A program made the translations under genes and the position numbers. Below the pieces are notes generated by a model, which did not search any database, was not told the origin of the DNA, and worked only from the letters and a program-made list of their open reading frames with translations. This document shows, one piece after another, positions 15,059-22,796 of a stretch of 24,334 nt of DNA. The stretch spans positions 1 through 24,334 of the forward strand of contig CAIWCQ010000387.1 in NCBI GenBank assembly GCA_903911165.1, written 5' to 3'. The stretch is from an uncultured Actinomycetes bacterium (lineage in GTDB: Bacteria; Actinomycetota; Actinomycetes; Mycobacteriales; Mycobacteriaceae). Numbering within the stretch: position 1 is the stretch's first letter; each line of letters starts with the position of its first letter.

Positions 15059-16632
15059 CAGATGGCGCGGTCGCGGTTCTCCCAGTAGGGCTTGCGCAGA
15101 TCCTTCTTGAGCAGTTTCCCGGTGGGGTTGCGCGGCAACTCGACCATGATCTCCACGCTGCGCGGGCACTTGTAGCCCGCCAGTTTCTCTTTGCACCAGG
15201 CGATGAGTTCCTCCGGGGAGACCTCCTGCCCGGCGGATAGTTCGACGACGGCTTTCACCGACTCGCCCCACTTCTCGTCGGGGATGCCGAACACTGCGGC
15301 GTCCCCGACGGCCGGATGGTCGGTCAGCGCACGTTCGACCTCGACGGAGTAAATGTTCTCCCCACCGGAGATGATCATGTCTTTGAGTCGGTCCTCGACG
15401 AAGACGAACCCACCGTCGTCAACGCGGCCGATGTCGCCGGTCCGGAACCAGCCGTCCTCAGTGACCGCCTCCTTGGTGGCATCGGGCTTGTTGTGGTACC
15501 CATCCATCAACTGCGGTGTGCGGAACCACAATTCACCGGGCTGCCCTTGCGGGACATCTTCGAGGGTGTCGGGGTTGACCACCTTGACCTCAACCTTGAG
15601 CGCGGGCTGGCCGGCGCTGGTGAGCCGCTCGGGATGGGATTGGTCGCGGTGGGCCTGCGGGGAGAGCACAGTGACCGCGCCGCACACCTCGGTCAGGCCG
15701 TACACCTGGACGAAATCGGTGTTTGGGAAGTCCTTGAGTGCCTGGCCCAGCAACGCAGGCGGCATGGGTGAGGCGCCGTAGGCGAAGGTGCGCAACCGGT
15801 TGAACAGCCCGATCACGTCCGGACCCATCTCCATCACCTTGGACAGCACCGCCGGCACCAGGAAGGTGCGGGTGGCGCCGGCCATGATGGCCCCGGCCAG
15901 TGACGCGCCGTCGACCTCGCGCGTCACGAAGCTGGGAATGCCGGCGTGCAGGCCCAACTGCGCGTAAGAGGAACCGCCGACGTGGAACAGCGGCATGGAC
16001 ACCATGTTGATGTCGTCGGGTTCGAACTCGGCGAAGGCGCCGCCGGCGTTCAGGGTGTGCGCCACCAGGTTGCCCTGAGTCAGTCTGATTCCCTTGGGGT
16101 TTCCGGTGGTACCCGAGGAGTACATGATCACCGCGACGTCCTCGGGCGTGACGTCGGCGCCGCGGCCGCGCGGTGTTGCGGCGGCCAGCATGGCCTCGTA
16201 CTCGTCGGAATCGCCGCCCTCGGGCGTGAGCGAGATGATGTGCGCGACCCCCGGCAGTTGGTCGCGGATCGCCTCGATCCCGGGCATGAGTTCGGCGCCG
16301 ACGATCAGCAGTTTGGCACCGGAGTCGTTGAGCACGTAGTCCATCTCACCCCCGGCCAACCGGAAGTTAACGATTGCCGTCGCCGCACCCAGTGATGCCG
16401 CGGCGATCGTGGTCTCAAGGCAGGCGGGATGGTTCTTGTCCAGGAAGGCGACGACGTCGCCCCGGCCGATCCCGCGCTCGGCAAGGGCCCCGGCCAACCG
16501 GCGGACGCGGTCGTCGAACTGCGCCCAGGTCCATTTCCGGTCGAGGTAAATGACGGCGACGTCGTCGGGCTTGTTTTTCGCCCAGTACGCCGGTCGGTCG
16601 TCGAGGAAACGGGGTTCAGGTGGTTGCTGCAT
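15058..16632 (-). CDS. Acyl-CoA ligase, FadD13-like
   Basis: 524 residues of the ANL adenylating superfamily. The ATP loop is YSSGTTGNPKG, A5 is YGLTEVCG, A7 is WFRTGDIG, the hinge block is DRLKDMIISGGENIYSVEVE, and the C-terminal catalytic lysine K506 is in NPTGKLLKK. It activates a carboxylate to an acyl-AMP, then to a CoA thioester. The pattern around the hinge is closest to medium/long-chain fatty acyl ligases such as M. tuberculosis FadD13 (recalled similarity). Because it is fused translationally to menC, an OSB-CoA ligase (MenE) role is possible, but mycobacterial MenE is a much shorter protein near pitA. ATG 16632 lies 3 nt after the MFS stop. In M. tuberculosis this position holds Rv0552 instead. 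Confidence 0.88.
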   Translation of the reverse strand: MQQPPEPRFLDDRPAYWAKNKPDDVAVIYLDRKWTWAQFDDRVRRLAGALAERGIGRGDVVAFLDKNHPACLETTIAAASLGAATAIVNFRLAGGEMDYVLNDSGAKLLIVGAELMPGIEAIRDQLPGVAHIISLTPEGGDSDEYEAMLAAATPRGRGADVTPEDVAVIMYSSGTTGNPKGIRLTQGNLVAHTLNAGGAFAEFEPDDINMVSMPLFHVGGSSYAQLGLHAGIPSFVTREVDGASLAGAIMAGATRTFLVPAVLSKVMEMGPDVIGLFNRLRTFAYGASPMPPALLGQALKDFPNTDFVQVYGLTEVCGAVTVLSPQAHRDQSHPERLTSAGQPALKVEVKVVNPDTLEDVPQGQPGELWFRTPQLMDGYHNKPDATKEAVTEDGWFRTGDIGRVDDGGFVFVEDRLKDMIISGGENIYSVEVERALTDHPAVGDAAVFGIPDEKWGESVKAVVELSAGQEVSPEELIAWCKEKLAGYKCPRSVEIMVELPRNPTGKLLKKDLRKPYWENRDRAI

Positions 16633-16635
16633 CTG

Positions 16636-18180
16636 TCATACCCTGCCATGTGGGGCCGTGTCGGGGGTGCGATTCGGGCGCAAAAGTACCCAGGCCATCA
16701 CGATAGCCGTCGCCGGCACCACCGCCATGATCAGGCTGAGGTCACCGATGGCACCCAGCCAACTGTCAGTCGCCTCCGACACCACCCAGCGGGCCTGTTC
16801 CGGGTCGAGCACTTCGCTGCCGGCCGCCGAGTTCGGCGCGCCGCCGTGGGCCACCCGTAGCGCCTCGCGCGCCTGTTCAGTGCTGATCCCGGAATCCTGC
16901 AACTTGGCCCGCCCGTCGCGCAGGAACAACGTCGTACCGACGAGGGCAAACAACGCCGGACCCAGCGAGTAGGCGGCCTGACCGACAGCCGGTTTGACCG
17001 CGGACACCACACCGCCGAGTTCCGGCGGGGCACTGGACATCATGATCGTGGACTGCGGCGTCTGCACCACCGCTCCGCCAATCGCATTCAACGCGACCGC
17101 GACGCCGAGCACGGCGATCGGGGTGTTCTCGTCGAGCACCGTCAGCAGCAGCATGCCGGCCAGCAGGATCGCCAGACCCGCGACCAGCACCGCGCGCTCA
17201 CCGAAGCGAAGGACGGCCCGGCCCGACGCGACGGCGGCCGCCGCGGCCGCCAGCATCGCCGGGATGAACAGCAAGCCGAGCAGTTCCGGGCTCTTCCCGC
17301 GGATGGTCACCAGGTAGTAGGCGAACAGGATGGTGCCGCCGCCGCCCAGGAAGGTGAAGGCTGCGCCCGCGATCAGGGCGGCGTTGAACCGCCGGGAGCC
17401 GAAGATGCGCATGTCCAGTGCCGGGGAGTCGGTGCGTAACTCCCAGCGCACAAATGCCACCCCGAGGACGATCCCGAGGACGATCAACCCCAGCGCAGCG
17501 GGATCGAAGCCGCCCTGTAATTCTGTCAGCCCGTAGATGATCGTGACCAGTGCCGCGGCGATCAGCGCGATGCCCGCTATGTCGAGCTTTCGCGGATCTT
17601 TCACGGTCTCGGGCACATAGCGCCAGGTGATGGCCAGAGTGAGCACCGCCAGCACGGGAGTCACCAAAAGGCCCGCTCGCCAGCCGAAGTGGGCGGCCAA
17701 CCACCCGCCGAGTGCAGGCTGGAACACCGCGAGTGCGTAACCCGCGCCGAGGTAGGCGGCGATGGCGCCGGCGCGCCGACCGGGCGGGAAGACGGCGTTG
17801 ATGATCGCCAGTGACAATCCGAGCACAAATGCGAAGGCCACACCCAGGCCGGCCCTGGCGATGATCAGCATGCCGACGTGCGGGGCGGCCGCACCGAGCA
17901 CGCCGAAGAAAATCGACCCGCAGACACCAAGGATGAACATCTTCTTCATGCCCGCCAGGTCACCGAGCGCACCCGCGCCGAGCACCGCCGCCGCCAGGGT
18001 CAGAGTGCACAGGCTGGCCAGGAAACTAGCGGTGCCGGGCGTGAATTGCAGTCCCTCGCGCACCTGGGCCAGGTTGGCCGAGAAGATGGTCGGATCGGCG
18101 GCCGCGATGCTGAACCCCAGCCCCATCGCGACGATGGTCATGGTGGCCGCCCGCCCCGTCACAAGCTGTTGGCTGACCAC
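16636..18180 (-). CDS. MFS transporter, DHA2 (EmrB/QacA) type
   Basis: About 514 residues from GTG at 18180, with some 14 hydrophobic segments, as in DHA2 drug:H+ antiporters. The loop 2-3 motif A is GALGDLAGMKKMF, and the motif C region is GYALAVFQPALGGW with Q where many members have G before P. A hydrophilic segment of ~60 residues lies before the last membrane helix (DGRAKLQDSG to EATDSW), as in many mycobacterial members. The substrate is unknown. Start choice: GTG 18180 lies 7 nt after TAGCAT (18193-18188); the frame extends to 18237, which would overlap fadD8, and ATG 18141 is a shorter option. It heads the seven-gene set ending at menG and is divergent from fadD8. It is absent from this place in M. 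tuberculosis. Confidence 0.85.
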   Translation of the reverse strand: MVSQQLVTGRAATMTIVAMGLGFSIAAADPTIFSANLAQVREGLQFTPGTASFLASLCTLTLAAAVLGAGALGDLAGMKKMFILGVCGSIFFGVLGAAAPHVGMLIIARAGLGVAFAFVLGLSLAIINAVFPPGRRAGAIAAYLGAGYALAVFQPALGGWLAAHFGWRAGLLVTPVLAVLTLAITWRYVPETVKDPRKLDIAGIALIAAALVTIIYGLTELQGGFDPAALGLIVLGIVLGVAFVRWELRTDSPALDMRIFGSRRFNAALIAGAAFTFLGGGGTILFAYYLVTIRGKSPELLGLLFIPAMLAAAAAAVASGRAVLRFGERAVLVAGLAILLAGMLLLTVLDENTPIAVLGVAVALNAIGGAVVQTPQSTIMMSSAPPELGGVVSAVKPAVGQAAYSLGPALFALVGTTLFLRDGRAKLQDSGISTEQAREALRVAHGGAPNSAAGSEVLDPEQARWVVSEATDSWLGAIGDLSLIMAVVPATAIVMAWVLLRPNRTPDTAPHGRV

Positions 18181-18187
18181 CGCGCAG

Positions 18188-18193
18188 ATGCTA
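18188..18193 (-). promoter_or_regulatory. Candidate -10 element for the MFS-FadD-men operon
   Basis: Minus strand TAGCAT, 7 nt (CTGCGCG), then GTG at 18180. It would drive a leaderless mRNA covering up to seven genes down to 10444. No comparable TANNNT sits just upstream of the divergent fadD8 start. Confidence 0.4.
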
Positions 18194-18227
18194 GCCGGGC
18201 GGTGTCGGCTGTGAGACGGTGTTGGCC

Positions 18228-19832
18228 ATGACCCCACAGGACCTGCTGCGTCACCCCCTGCATTCCGGCCACCTCACCGTCGCTGCTCTGCGCCGCAACG
18301 CCGATCGTCCGGTGCTGTTCCTGGGCGATGCCACACTCACTGGCGGCGAACTGGCCGAGCGGATCAGCTGTTACATCCAGGCCTTCGAAGCCCTGGGCGC
18401 CGGCACCGACGCAACCGTCGGCCTGCTGTCGCTGAACCGGCCCGAGGTGCTGATGATCATCGGCGCCGGCCAGACCCAGGGCTACCGGCGCACCGCGCTG
18501 CATCCGCTGGGTTCCCTGGACGATCACGCCTACGTGCTCGCCGACGGCGGTGCCACGTCGCTGATCATCGACCCGGTCCCGATGTTCGTCGAACGCGCCG
18601 TGGGACTGCTGGCGAAGGTGCCGTCGCTACGCCAAGTCCTCACCCTGGGCCCGGTGCCGCCGGAGTTAGCTGACGTTGGTGTGGATCTGATCGCTAAAGC
18701 CGCCAGCTTCTCGCCGAAACCCCTTGTGGCAGCAAATCTTCCGGCTGACCACATCGGCGGTATGACGTACACCGGTGGCACGACAGGCAAGCCCAAGGGT
18801 GTGATGGGGACAGTCGGTTCAATCATGACGATGACGACGGCGCAACTGGCCGAGTGGGAGTGGCCGCAGCATCCGCGGTTCCTGATGTGCACGCCGCTGT
18901 CACACGCCGGGGCGGCGTTCTTTGTACCCGTGATCGTCAAGGGTGGCGAGTTGATCGTGCTCACCAAGTTCGATCCGGCCGAGGTGCTTCGGGTGATCGA
19001 AGAGCAGAAGATCACCGCGACCATGCTGGTGCCCTCGATGATCTATGCGCTGATGGACCATCCGGACTCCCACACCCGGGATCTGTCGTCGCTGGAGACG
19101 GTGTACTACGGCGCGTCGGCGATGAATCCGGTGCGCCTGGCCGAGGCGATCGCGCGGTTCGGTCCGATATTCGCGCAGTACTACGGCCAGTCCGAGGCAC
19201 CGATGGTGATCACCTACCTGGCCAAGGGCGACCACGACGAGAAGCGACTGACGTCCTGCGGGCGGCCCACGCTGTTCGCCCGGACCGCACTGCTGGATGC
19301 GGAAGGAAAACCGGTGCCGCAGGGCGAGATCGGCGAGATCTGCGTATCCGGACCGCTACTCAGTGGCGGCTATTGGAATCTGCCGGAGGCCACCGCCGAG
19401 GCATTCTCCGGCGGTTGGTTGCACACCGGCGATATGGCGCGCGAAGACACCGAGGGTTTCTGGTACATCGTCGACCGGGTCAAGGACATGATCGTCACCG
19501 GCGGGTTCAACGTCTTTCCCCGTGAGGTGGAGGACGTCGTCGCCGAGCATCCGGCGGTGGCCCAGGTGTGCGTGATCGGCACTCCCGACGACAAGTGGGG
19601 CGAGGCGGTAACCGCGGTGATCGTGCTGCGCCCCGAGCACGCGTCCGACGACGCGGCGGTGGCGACGCTGACCGCTGAGATCCAGGATGCGGTCAAGGAG
19701 CGTAAGGGATCAGTGCAGTCACCCAAGCAGGTGATCGTGGTGGACTCGGTACCGGTGACGGCGCTGGGTAAGCCCGACAAGAAGGCCGTGCGGGCGAAGT
19801 TCTGGGAGGGCACGGGTCGTTCCGTTGGCTGA
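18228..19832 (+). CDS. fadD8: Acyl-CoA ligase FadD8
   Basis: 534 residues from ATG 18228; GTG at 18219 is possible and adds three residues. ANL superfamily motifs: ATP loop YTGGTTGKPKG, A5 YYGQSEAP, A7 WLHTGDMA, hinge DRVKDMIVTGGFNVFPREVE, and C-terminal lysine in ALGKPDKKAVR. It makes acyl-CoA thioesters; the substrate is not known. By position next to the men genes and menB it matches Rv0551c. The loop has YTGG in place of the more common YTSG. It is divergent from the MFS gene and overlaps the HAD hydrolase, so those two are likely co-transcribed. No clear SD or -10 close to the start was found. Confidence 0.9.
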   Translation: MTPQDLLRHPLHSGHLTVAALRRNADRPVLFLGDATLTGGELAERISCYIQAFEALGAGTDATVGLLSLNRPEVLMIIGAGQTQGYRRTALHPLGSLDDHAYVLADGGATSLIIDPVPMFVERAVGLLAKVPSLRQVLTLGPVPPELADVGVDLIAKAASFSPKPLVAANLPADHIGGMTYTGGTTGKPKGVMGTVGSIMTMTTAQLAEWEWPQHPRFLMCTPLSHAGAAFFVPVIVKGGELIVLTKFDPAEVLRVIEEQKITATMLVPSMIYALMDHPDSHTRDLSSLETVYYGASAMNPVRLAEAIARFGPIFAQYYGQSEAPMVITYLAKGDHDEKRLTSCGRPTLFARTALLDAEGKPVPQGEIGEICVSGPLLSGGYWNLPEATAEAFSGGWLHTGDMAREDTEGFWYIVDRVKDMIVTGGFNVFPREVEDVVAEHPAVAQVCVIGTPDDKWGEAVTAVIVLRPEHASDDAAVATLTAEIQDAVKERKGSVQSPKQVIVVDSVPVTALGKPDKKAVRAKFWEGTGRSVG

Positions 19833-20466
19833 CGTGCGCGCAGTCCTGTTCGACTTCTCCGGCACGCTGGCCAGCCTCGAGGCGCGCGACGATTGGTTCA
19901 CCGGGACCGGATTTGACGCAGCGCAACGCGCCAACGTGATGGACCGATTGACACACCCCACCGCGAGTGTGCCGCACCACGCCTGGGAGTACCGCGACCT
20001 GGATCCGGCATTGCACCGGGAGGCCTATCTGCATGTGCTGCAGACCTCAGGCCTGGCTGACGAACACGCCGAGGAGCTTTACCGGCTCGTCACCGACCCG
20101 GCCGAATGGTCGGTGTACCCGGACACGGCATTCGTGTTGACGTCTCTGCGGCTGAACGGAATCCGCACCGCCGTCGTCTCCAATATCGCCTGGGACATCC
20201 GTCCGGTACTCACAGCTGTCGAGGTCGACGAGTTCGTGCTGTCCTTCGAAGTCGGTGCTGCAAAACCCGATCCCCGGATCTTCACCGAGGCGCTGGCCCG
20301 GCTCGACGTGCCGGCCGAGCAGGCGTTGATGATCGGCGACAGCGAGGAGAACGACGGCGCCGCCCGGGAGTTGGGGTGTTCGTTCGCGTTGGTGGATCCG
20401 CTGCCGATCGCCAACCGGCCGACCGGGTTGATCGATGCGCTGCGCGTCCATGGGGTGGGTTTCTAG
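19825..20466 (+). CDS. HAD-superfamily hydrolase with altered motif I
   Basis: 213 residues from TTG 19825; GTG 19834, just after the fadD8 stop, is an alternative giving 210. HAD motifs: I is D10-F-S-G-T (VLFDFSGTL), II is VVSN, III is the lysine in GAAKPDPRIF, and IV is MIGDSEENDGA. A helical cap (about 18-100) lies between motifs I and II, as in subclass C1. The nucleophile D10 is present, but the second Asp of the usual DxD, the general acid in phosphatases, is Ser. DxY dehalogenases and DxA phosphonatases also lack it, so simple phosphatase activity should not be assumed. It overlaps fadD8 by 8 nt. In M. tuberculosis the VapBC3 toxin pair occupies this interval. Confidence 0.87.
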   Translation: MADVRAVLFDFSGTLASLEARDDWFTGTGFDAAQRANVMDRLTHPTASVPHHAWEYRDLDPALHREAYLHVLQTSGLADEHAEELYRLVTDPAEWSVYPDTAFVLTSLRLNGIRTAVVSNIAWDIRPVLTAVEVDEFVLSFEVGAAKPDPRIFTEALARLDVPAEQALMIGDSEENDGAARELGCSFALVDPLPIANRPTGLIDALRVHGVGF

Positions 20467-20574
20467 CCCTTCCCGCCGACCGCGACGCCCCTTCCCGCCG
20501 ACCGTTACACCAGCGCGACGCTGGGCGTCGAGTGGTGCTCTGGCTGCACACTCGGCGGGCTTGGCTGGGACCTC
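20467..20574. repeat. Structured intergenic region: direct repeat plus overlapping hairpins
   Basis: CCCTTCCCGCCGACCG occurs at 20467-20482 and 20489-20504 (22 bp apart). Its core reappears inverted as TCGGCGGG at 20552-20559. Two perfect hairpins share bases: CCAGCG-CGA-CGCTGG (20510-20524) and CGACGC-TGG-GCGTCG (20516-20530), so they exclude each other. An outer pair CGAGTG/CACTCG (20529-20534 with 20549-20554) adds a third stem. There is no T-run, so it is not a classical terminator. It may be a dispersed intergenic repeat or an RNA control element; copy number elsewhere is unknown. Confidence 0.55.
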
Positions 20575-20580
20575 GTGGCG

Positions 20581-20586
20581 TACCTT
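20581..20586 (+). promoter_or_regulatory. Candidate -10 element for menB
   Basis: TACCTT, 6 nt (CGTGCT), then GTG at 20593. It supports GTG 20593 over the in-frame GTG at 20575 and implies a leaderless menB transcript. Confidence 0.45.
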
Positions 20587-20592
20587 CGTGCT

Positions 20593-21507
20593 GTGAGCGA
20601 CAACCCGTTCAATCCGGAACTGTGGCAGCCCGTGAAGGGCTTCACCGACCTCACCGACATCACCTATCACCGGCACGTGCTCGACGGCGTCGCGAAGCCG
20701 ACGGTCCGGGTCGCGTTCAACCGGCCCGAGGTGCGCAACGCGTTCCGGCCGCACAGCGTCGACGAGTTGTACCGGGCGCTGGACCACGCACGGATGTCAC
20801 CGGATGTCGGCGTGGTGCTGCTGACCGGTAACGGACCATCGGCCAAGGATGGTGGGTGGGCGTTTTGTTCCGGTGGCGATCAGCGCATCCGCGGTCGCAG
20901 CGGCTACCAGTACGCCGACGGGGAGACCGCCGACACCGTGGATGCCGCCCGGGCCGGCCGGTTGCACATCCTGGAGGTGCAACGGCTGATCCGGTTCATG
21001 CCCAAGGTGGTGATCTGTCTGGTCAACGGCTGGGCGGCGGGCGGTGGGCACAGCCTGCACGTCACCTGCGACCTGACCCTGGCCAGCCGCGAGCATGCGA
21101 GGTTCAAACAGACCGACGCCGATGTCGGCAGTTTCGACGGCGGCTACGGCAGCGCGTATCTGGCCAAGCAGGTGGGTCAGAAGTTCGCCCGCGAGATCTT
21201 CTTCCTCGGCGAGGACTACACCGCCGAGCAAATGCATCAGATGGGCGCGGTCAACCGGGTGGTCGAGCACGCCGAGTTAGAGAACGTCGGGCTGGACTGG
21301 GCGGCGAAGATCAACGCGAAATCGCCTCAGGCACAACGGATGCTGAAGTTCGCCTTCAACCTGCTCGACGACGGCCTGGTGGGCCAGCAGATCTTCGCCG
21401 GTGAGGCCACCCGGCTGGCCTACATGACCGACGAGGCCGTCGAGGGCCGCGACGCGTTCCTGGAGAAGCGCGACCCGGACTACAGCCCGTTCCCGCGCTA
21501 CTTCTGA
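20593..21507 (+). CDS. menB: 1,4-Dihydroxy-2-naphthoyl-CoA synthase
   Basis: 304 residues of the crotonase superfamily. It closes the second ring by converting OSB-CoA to DHNA-CoA in the cytosol. WAFCSGGDQRIRGRSGYQY (about 89-107) holds the CoA/oxyanion region. TDADVGSFDGGYGS carries D175, S180 and D182, matching the catalytic D185, S190 and D192 of M. tuberculosis MenB with a constant offset of ten, which fits a shorter N-terminus. The C-terminus SPFPRYF is typical of the family. GTG 20593 is chosen because TACCTT lies 6 nt upstream and MSDNPF resembles the M. tuberculosis LSDNPF; GTG 20575 would add six residues. It lies 126 bp after the HAD gene and 20 bp before the SDR, in the order Rv0548c-Rv0547c-Rv0546c. 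Confidence 0.97.
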   Translation: MSDNPFNPELWQPVKGFTDLTDITYHRHVLDGVAKPTVRVAFNRPEVRNAFRPHSVDELYRALDHARMSPDVGVVLLTGNGPSAKDGGWAFCSGGDQRIRGRSGYQYADGETADTVDAARAGRLHILEVQRLIRFMPKVVICLVNGWAAGGGHSLHVTCDLTLASREHARFKQTDADVGSFDGGYGSAYLAKQVGQKFAREIFFLGEDYTAEQMHQMGAVNRVVEHAELENVGLDWAAKINAKSPQAQRMLKFAFNLLDDGLVGQQIFAGEATRLAYMTDEAVEGRDAFLEKRDPDYSPFPRYF

Positions 21508-21514
21508 GCATCCA

Positions 21515-21520
21515 TAGACT
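21515..21520 (+). promoter_or_regulatory. Candidate -10 element for the SDR gene
   Basis: TAGACT, 7 nt, then GTG at 21528. AGGAG at 21522-21526 is only one base from the GTG, too close to act as an SD for it, so a leaderless start is the better explanation. Confidence 0.4.
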
Positions 21521-21527
21521 CAGGAGC

Positions 21528-22382
21528 GTGACACTGCGCCGGAAACTGACCGAGGCGATAGCGCTGACCGGCATGCGGCCGCCGCTGACGGTGTCCGGGC
21601 GCACCCGAATTCCGCTGCGTGGCAAGCGGGTACTGATCACCGGATCCTCCTCGGGCATCGGCGAGGCCGGCGCCGAACAGTTCGCCGCCACGGGGGCCGA
21701 GGTGATTCTCGTCGCGCGCCGGGCAAATCTGCTCGACGCGGTGGCGGCACGGATCAGCGCCCACGGCGGCACCGCAACAGCGATTGCCTGCGACCTGTCC
21801 GACCTCGACGCCGTCGACGCGCTCTGCGACACCGTCGAGCAACGGTTCGGCGGGGTGGACATTCTGGTGAACAACGCCGGGCGGTCCATCCGGCGTTCGC
21901 TGGCCGAATCGCTGGATCGCTGGCATGACGTCGAGCGCACCATGACGCTGAATTACTACTCGCCACTGCGGCTCATCCGCGGCCTGGCTCCCGGCATGAT
22001 CGAACGCGGCGACGGCCACATCATCAACGTCGCGACCTGGGGCGTACTCACCGAGGCTCCCCCACTGTTCGGCGTCTACAACGCCTCCAAGGCCGCACTG
22101 AGCGCGGTGAGCAGGGTCATCGAAACCGAATGGGCCCGCAAGGGCGTGCATTCGACGACGCTGTATTACCCGCTGGTGGCCACCCCGATGATCGCCCCGA
22201 CCAAGGCCTACGACGGAGTGCCCGCGCTGAGTCCACAGGAAGCCGGGCGGTGGATGATCGACGCGGCCGTGCACCGTCCGGTGCGGATTGCCCCGCGCTT
22301 CGGGATGGGCGCCCGGGCCCTCGACGTCGTCGCCCCCCGCGCGCTCAATAAGCTGCTGAAGCAACAACGGATGCAGCCCTGA
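21528..22382 (+). CDS. Short-chain dehydrogenase/reductase (Rv0547c-type)
   Basis: 284 residues of the classical SDR fold with a ~30-residue N-terminal extension. Cofactor motif TGSSSGIG is at 38-45, the arginines in VARR (62-65) after the second strand suggest NADP preference, and NNAG is at 115-118. The catalytic pair is Y184 and K188 in YNASK. The serine that normally completes the triad seems to be T170 in INVATWG; threonine can serve but is unusual. The substrate is unknown; the M. tuberculosis counterpart is Rv0547c, also next to menB. GTG 21528 lies 7 nt after TAGACT. The following gene starts 22 bp downstream with its own candidate -10. Confidence 0.9.
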   Translation: MTLRRKLTEAIALTGMRPPLTVSGRTRIPLRGKRVLITGSSSGIGEAGAEQFAATGAEVILVARRANLLDAVAARISAHGGTATAIACDLSDLDAVDALCDTVEQRFGGVDILVNNAGRSIRRSLAESLDRWHDVERTMTLNYYSPLRLIRGLAPGMIERGDGHIINVATWGVLTEAPPLFGVYNASKAALSAVSRVIETEWARKGVHSTTLYYPLVATPMIAPTKAYDGVPALSPQEAGRWMIDAAVHRPVRIAPRFGMGARALDVVAPRALNKLLKQQRMQP

Positions 22383-22392
22383 ATGCGGCACT

Positions 22393-22398
22393 TAAGCT
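22393..22398 (+). promoter_or_regulatory. Candidate -10 element for the glyoxalase-fold gene
   Basis: TAAGCT, 6 nt (AGGGCC), then ATG at 22405: exact leaderless geometry, in the 22-bp gap after the SDR stop. Confidence 0.45.
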
Positions 22399-22404
22399 AG
22401 GGCC

Positions 22405-22791
22405 ATGGAGATCCTCGCGAGCCGCATTCTGCTGCGCCCGGCTGACTACGATCGCTCGTTGAGTTTCTACCGCGACGCCCTGGGCCTGGCGATCGCCCGC
22501 GAATACCCCGGCGGCACAGTGCTTTACGCTGGGCAGTCGCTGATCGAGTTAGCCGGCCACGGCGCCCCGGTAGAACCTGGTGGGCCGTTCCCCGGCGCGC
22601 TATGGCTGCAGGTGCGCGACGTCTATGCCACGCAGCAGGAACTCGAGGGCCGCGGAGTGGCGATCGAGCGCGAGGCACGCCAGGAGTTCTGGGGGCTGCA
22701 TGAGATGCAGGTGACAGACCCCGACGGGGTCACGCTGATCTTCGTGCAGATTCCCGCCGAGCACCCGTTGCGCCGCGACATCCGCAGCTGA
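22405..22791 (+). CDS. Glyoxalase/VOC-fold protein (Rv0546c-type)
   Basis: 128 residues, a single VOC domain made of two beta-alpha-beta-beta-beta halves. The first half has RILLRPADYDRSLSFYRDALGL, the standard VOC opening. The second has ALWLQVRDVYATQQELEGRG, then FWGLHEMQVTDPDGVTLIFVQ. Candidate metal ligands include E48 in LIELAG and the H-E pair in GLHEMQV; the metal and substrate are unknown. Such proteins act as lyases, isomerases, dioxygenases or antibiotic-binding proteins. The position after menB and the SDR matches Rv0546c. Its TGA is 5 bp from the convergent TAG of the DUF3349 gene, and in M. tuberculosis the next gene would be pitA in the same direction, so this is a rearrangement junction. 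Confidence 0.88.
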   Translation: MEILASRILLRPADYDRSLSFYRDALGLAIAREYPGGTVLYAGQSLIELAGHGAPVEPGGPFPGALWLQVRDVYATQQELEGRGVAIEREARQEFWGLHEMQVTDPDGVTLIFVQIPAEHPLRRDIRS

Positions 22792-22796
22792 GGGAT

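Noticed and set aside
15059..15271. Longer N-terminus for menC
   Set aside because: It lies inside the ligase gene, is Arg/Gly-rich and is unlike MenC; ATG 15058 overlaps the ligase stop as TGATG, typical of coupled genes.
15058..16632. Calling the ligase menE from its position beside menC
   Set aside because: Its length and motifs fit FadD13-type fatty acyl ligases, while mycobacterial MenE is shorter and located beyond pitA. Kept only as a possibility.
20467..20504. Direct repeat as part of a CRISPR array
   Set aside because: Only two copies with a 6-bp gap and no spacers of uniform length; no cas genes in the window.
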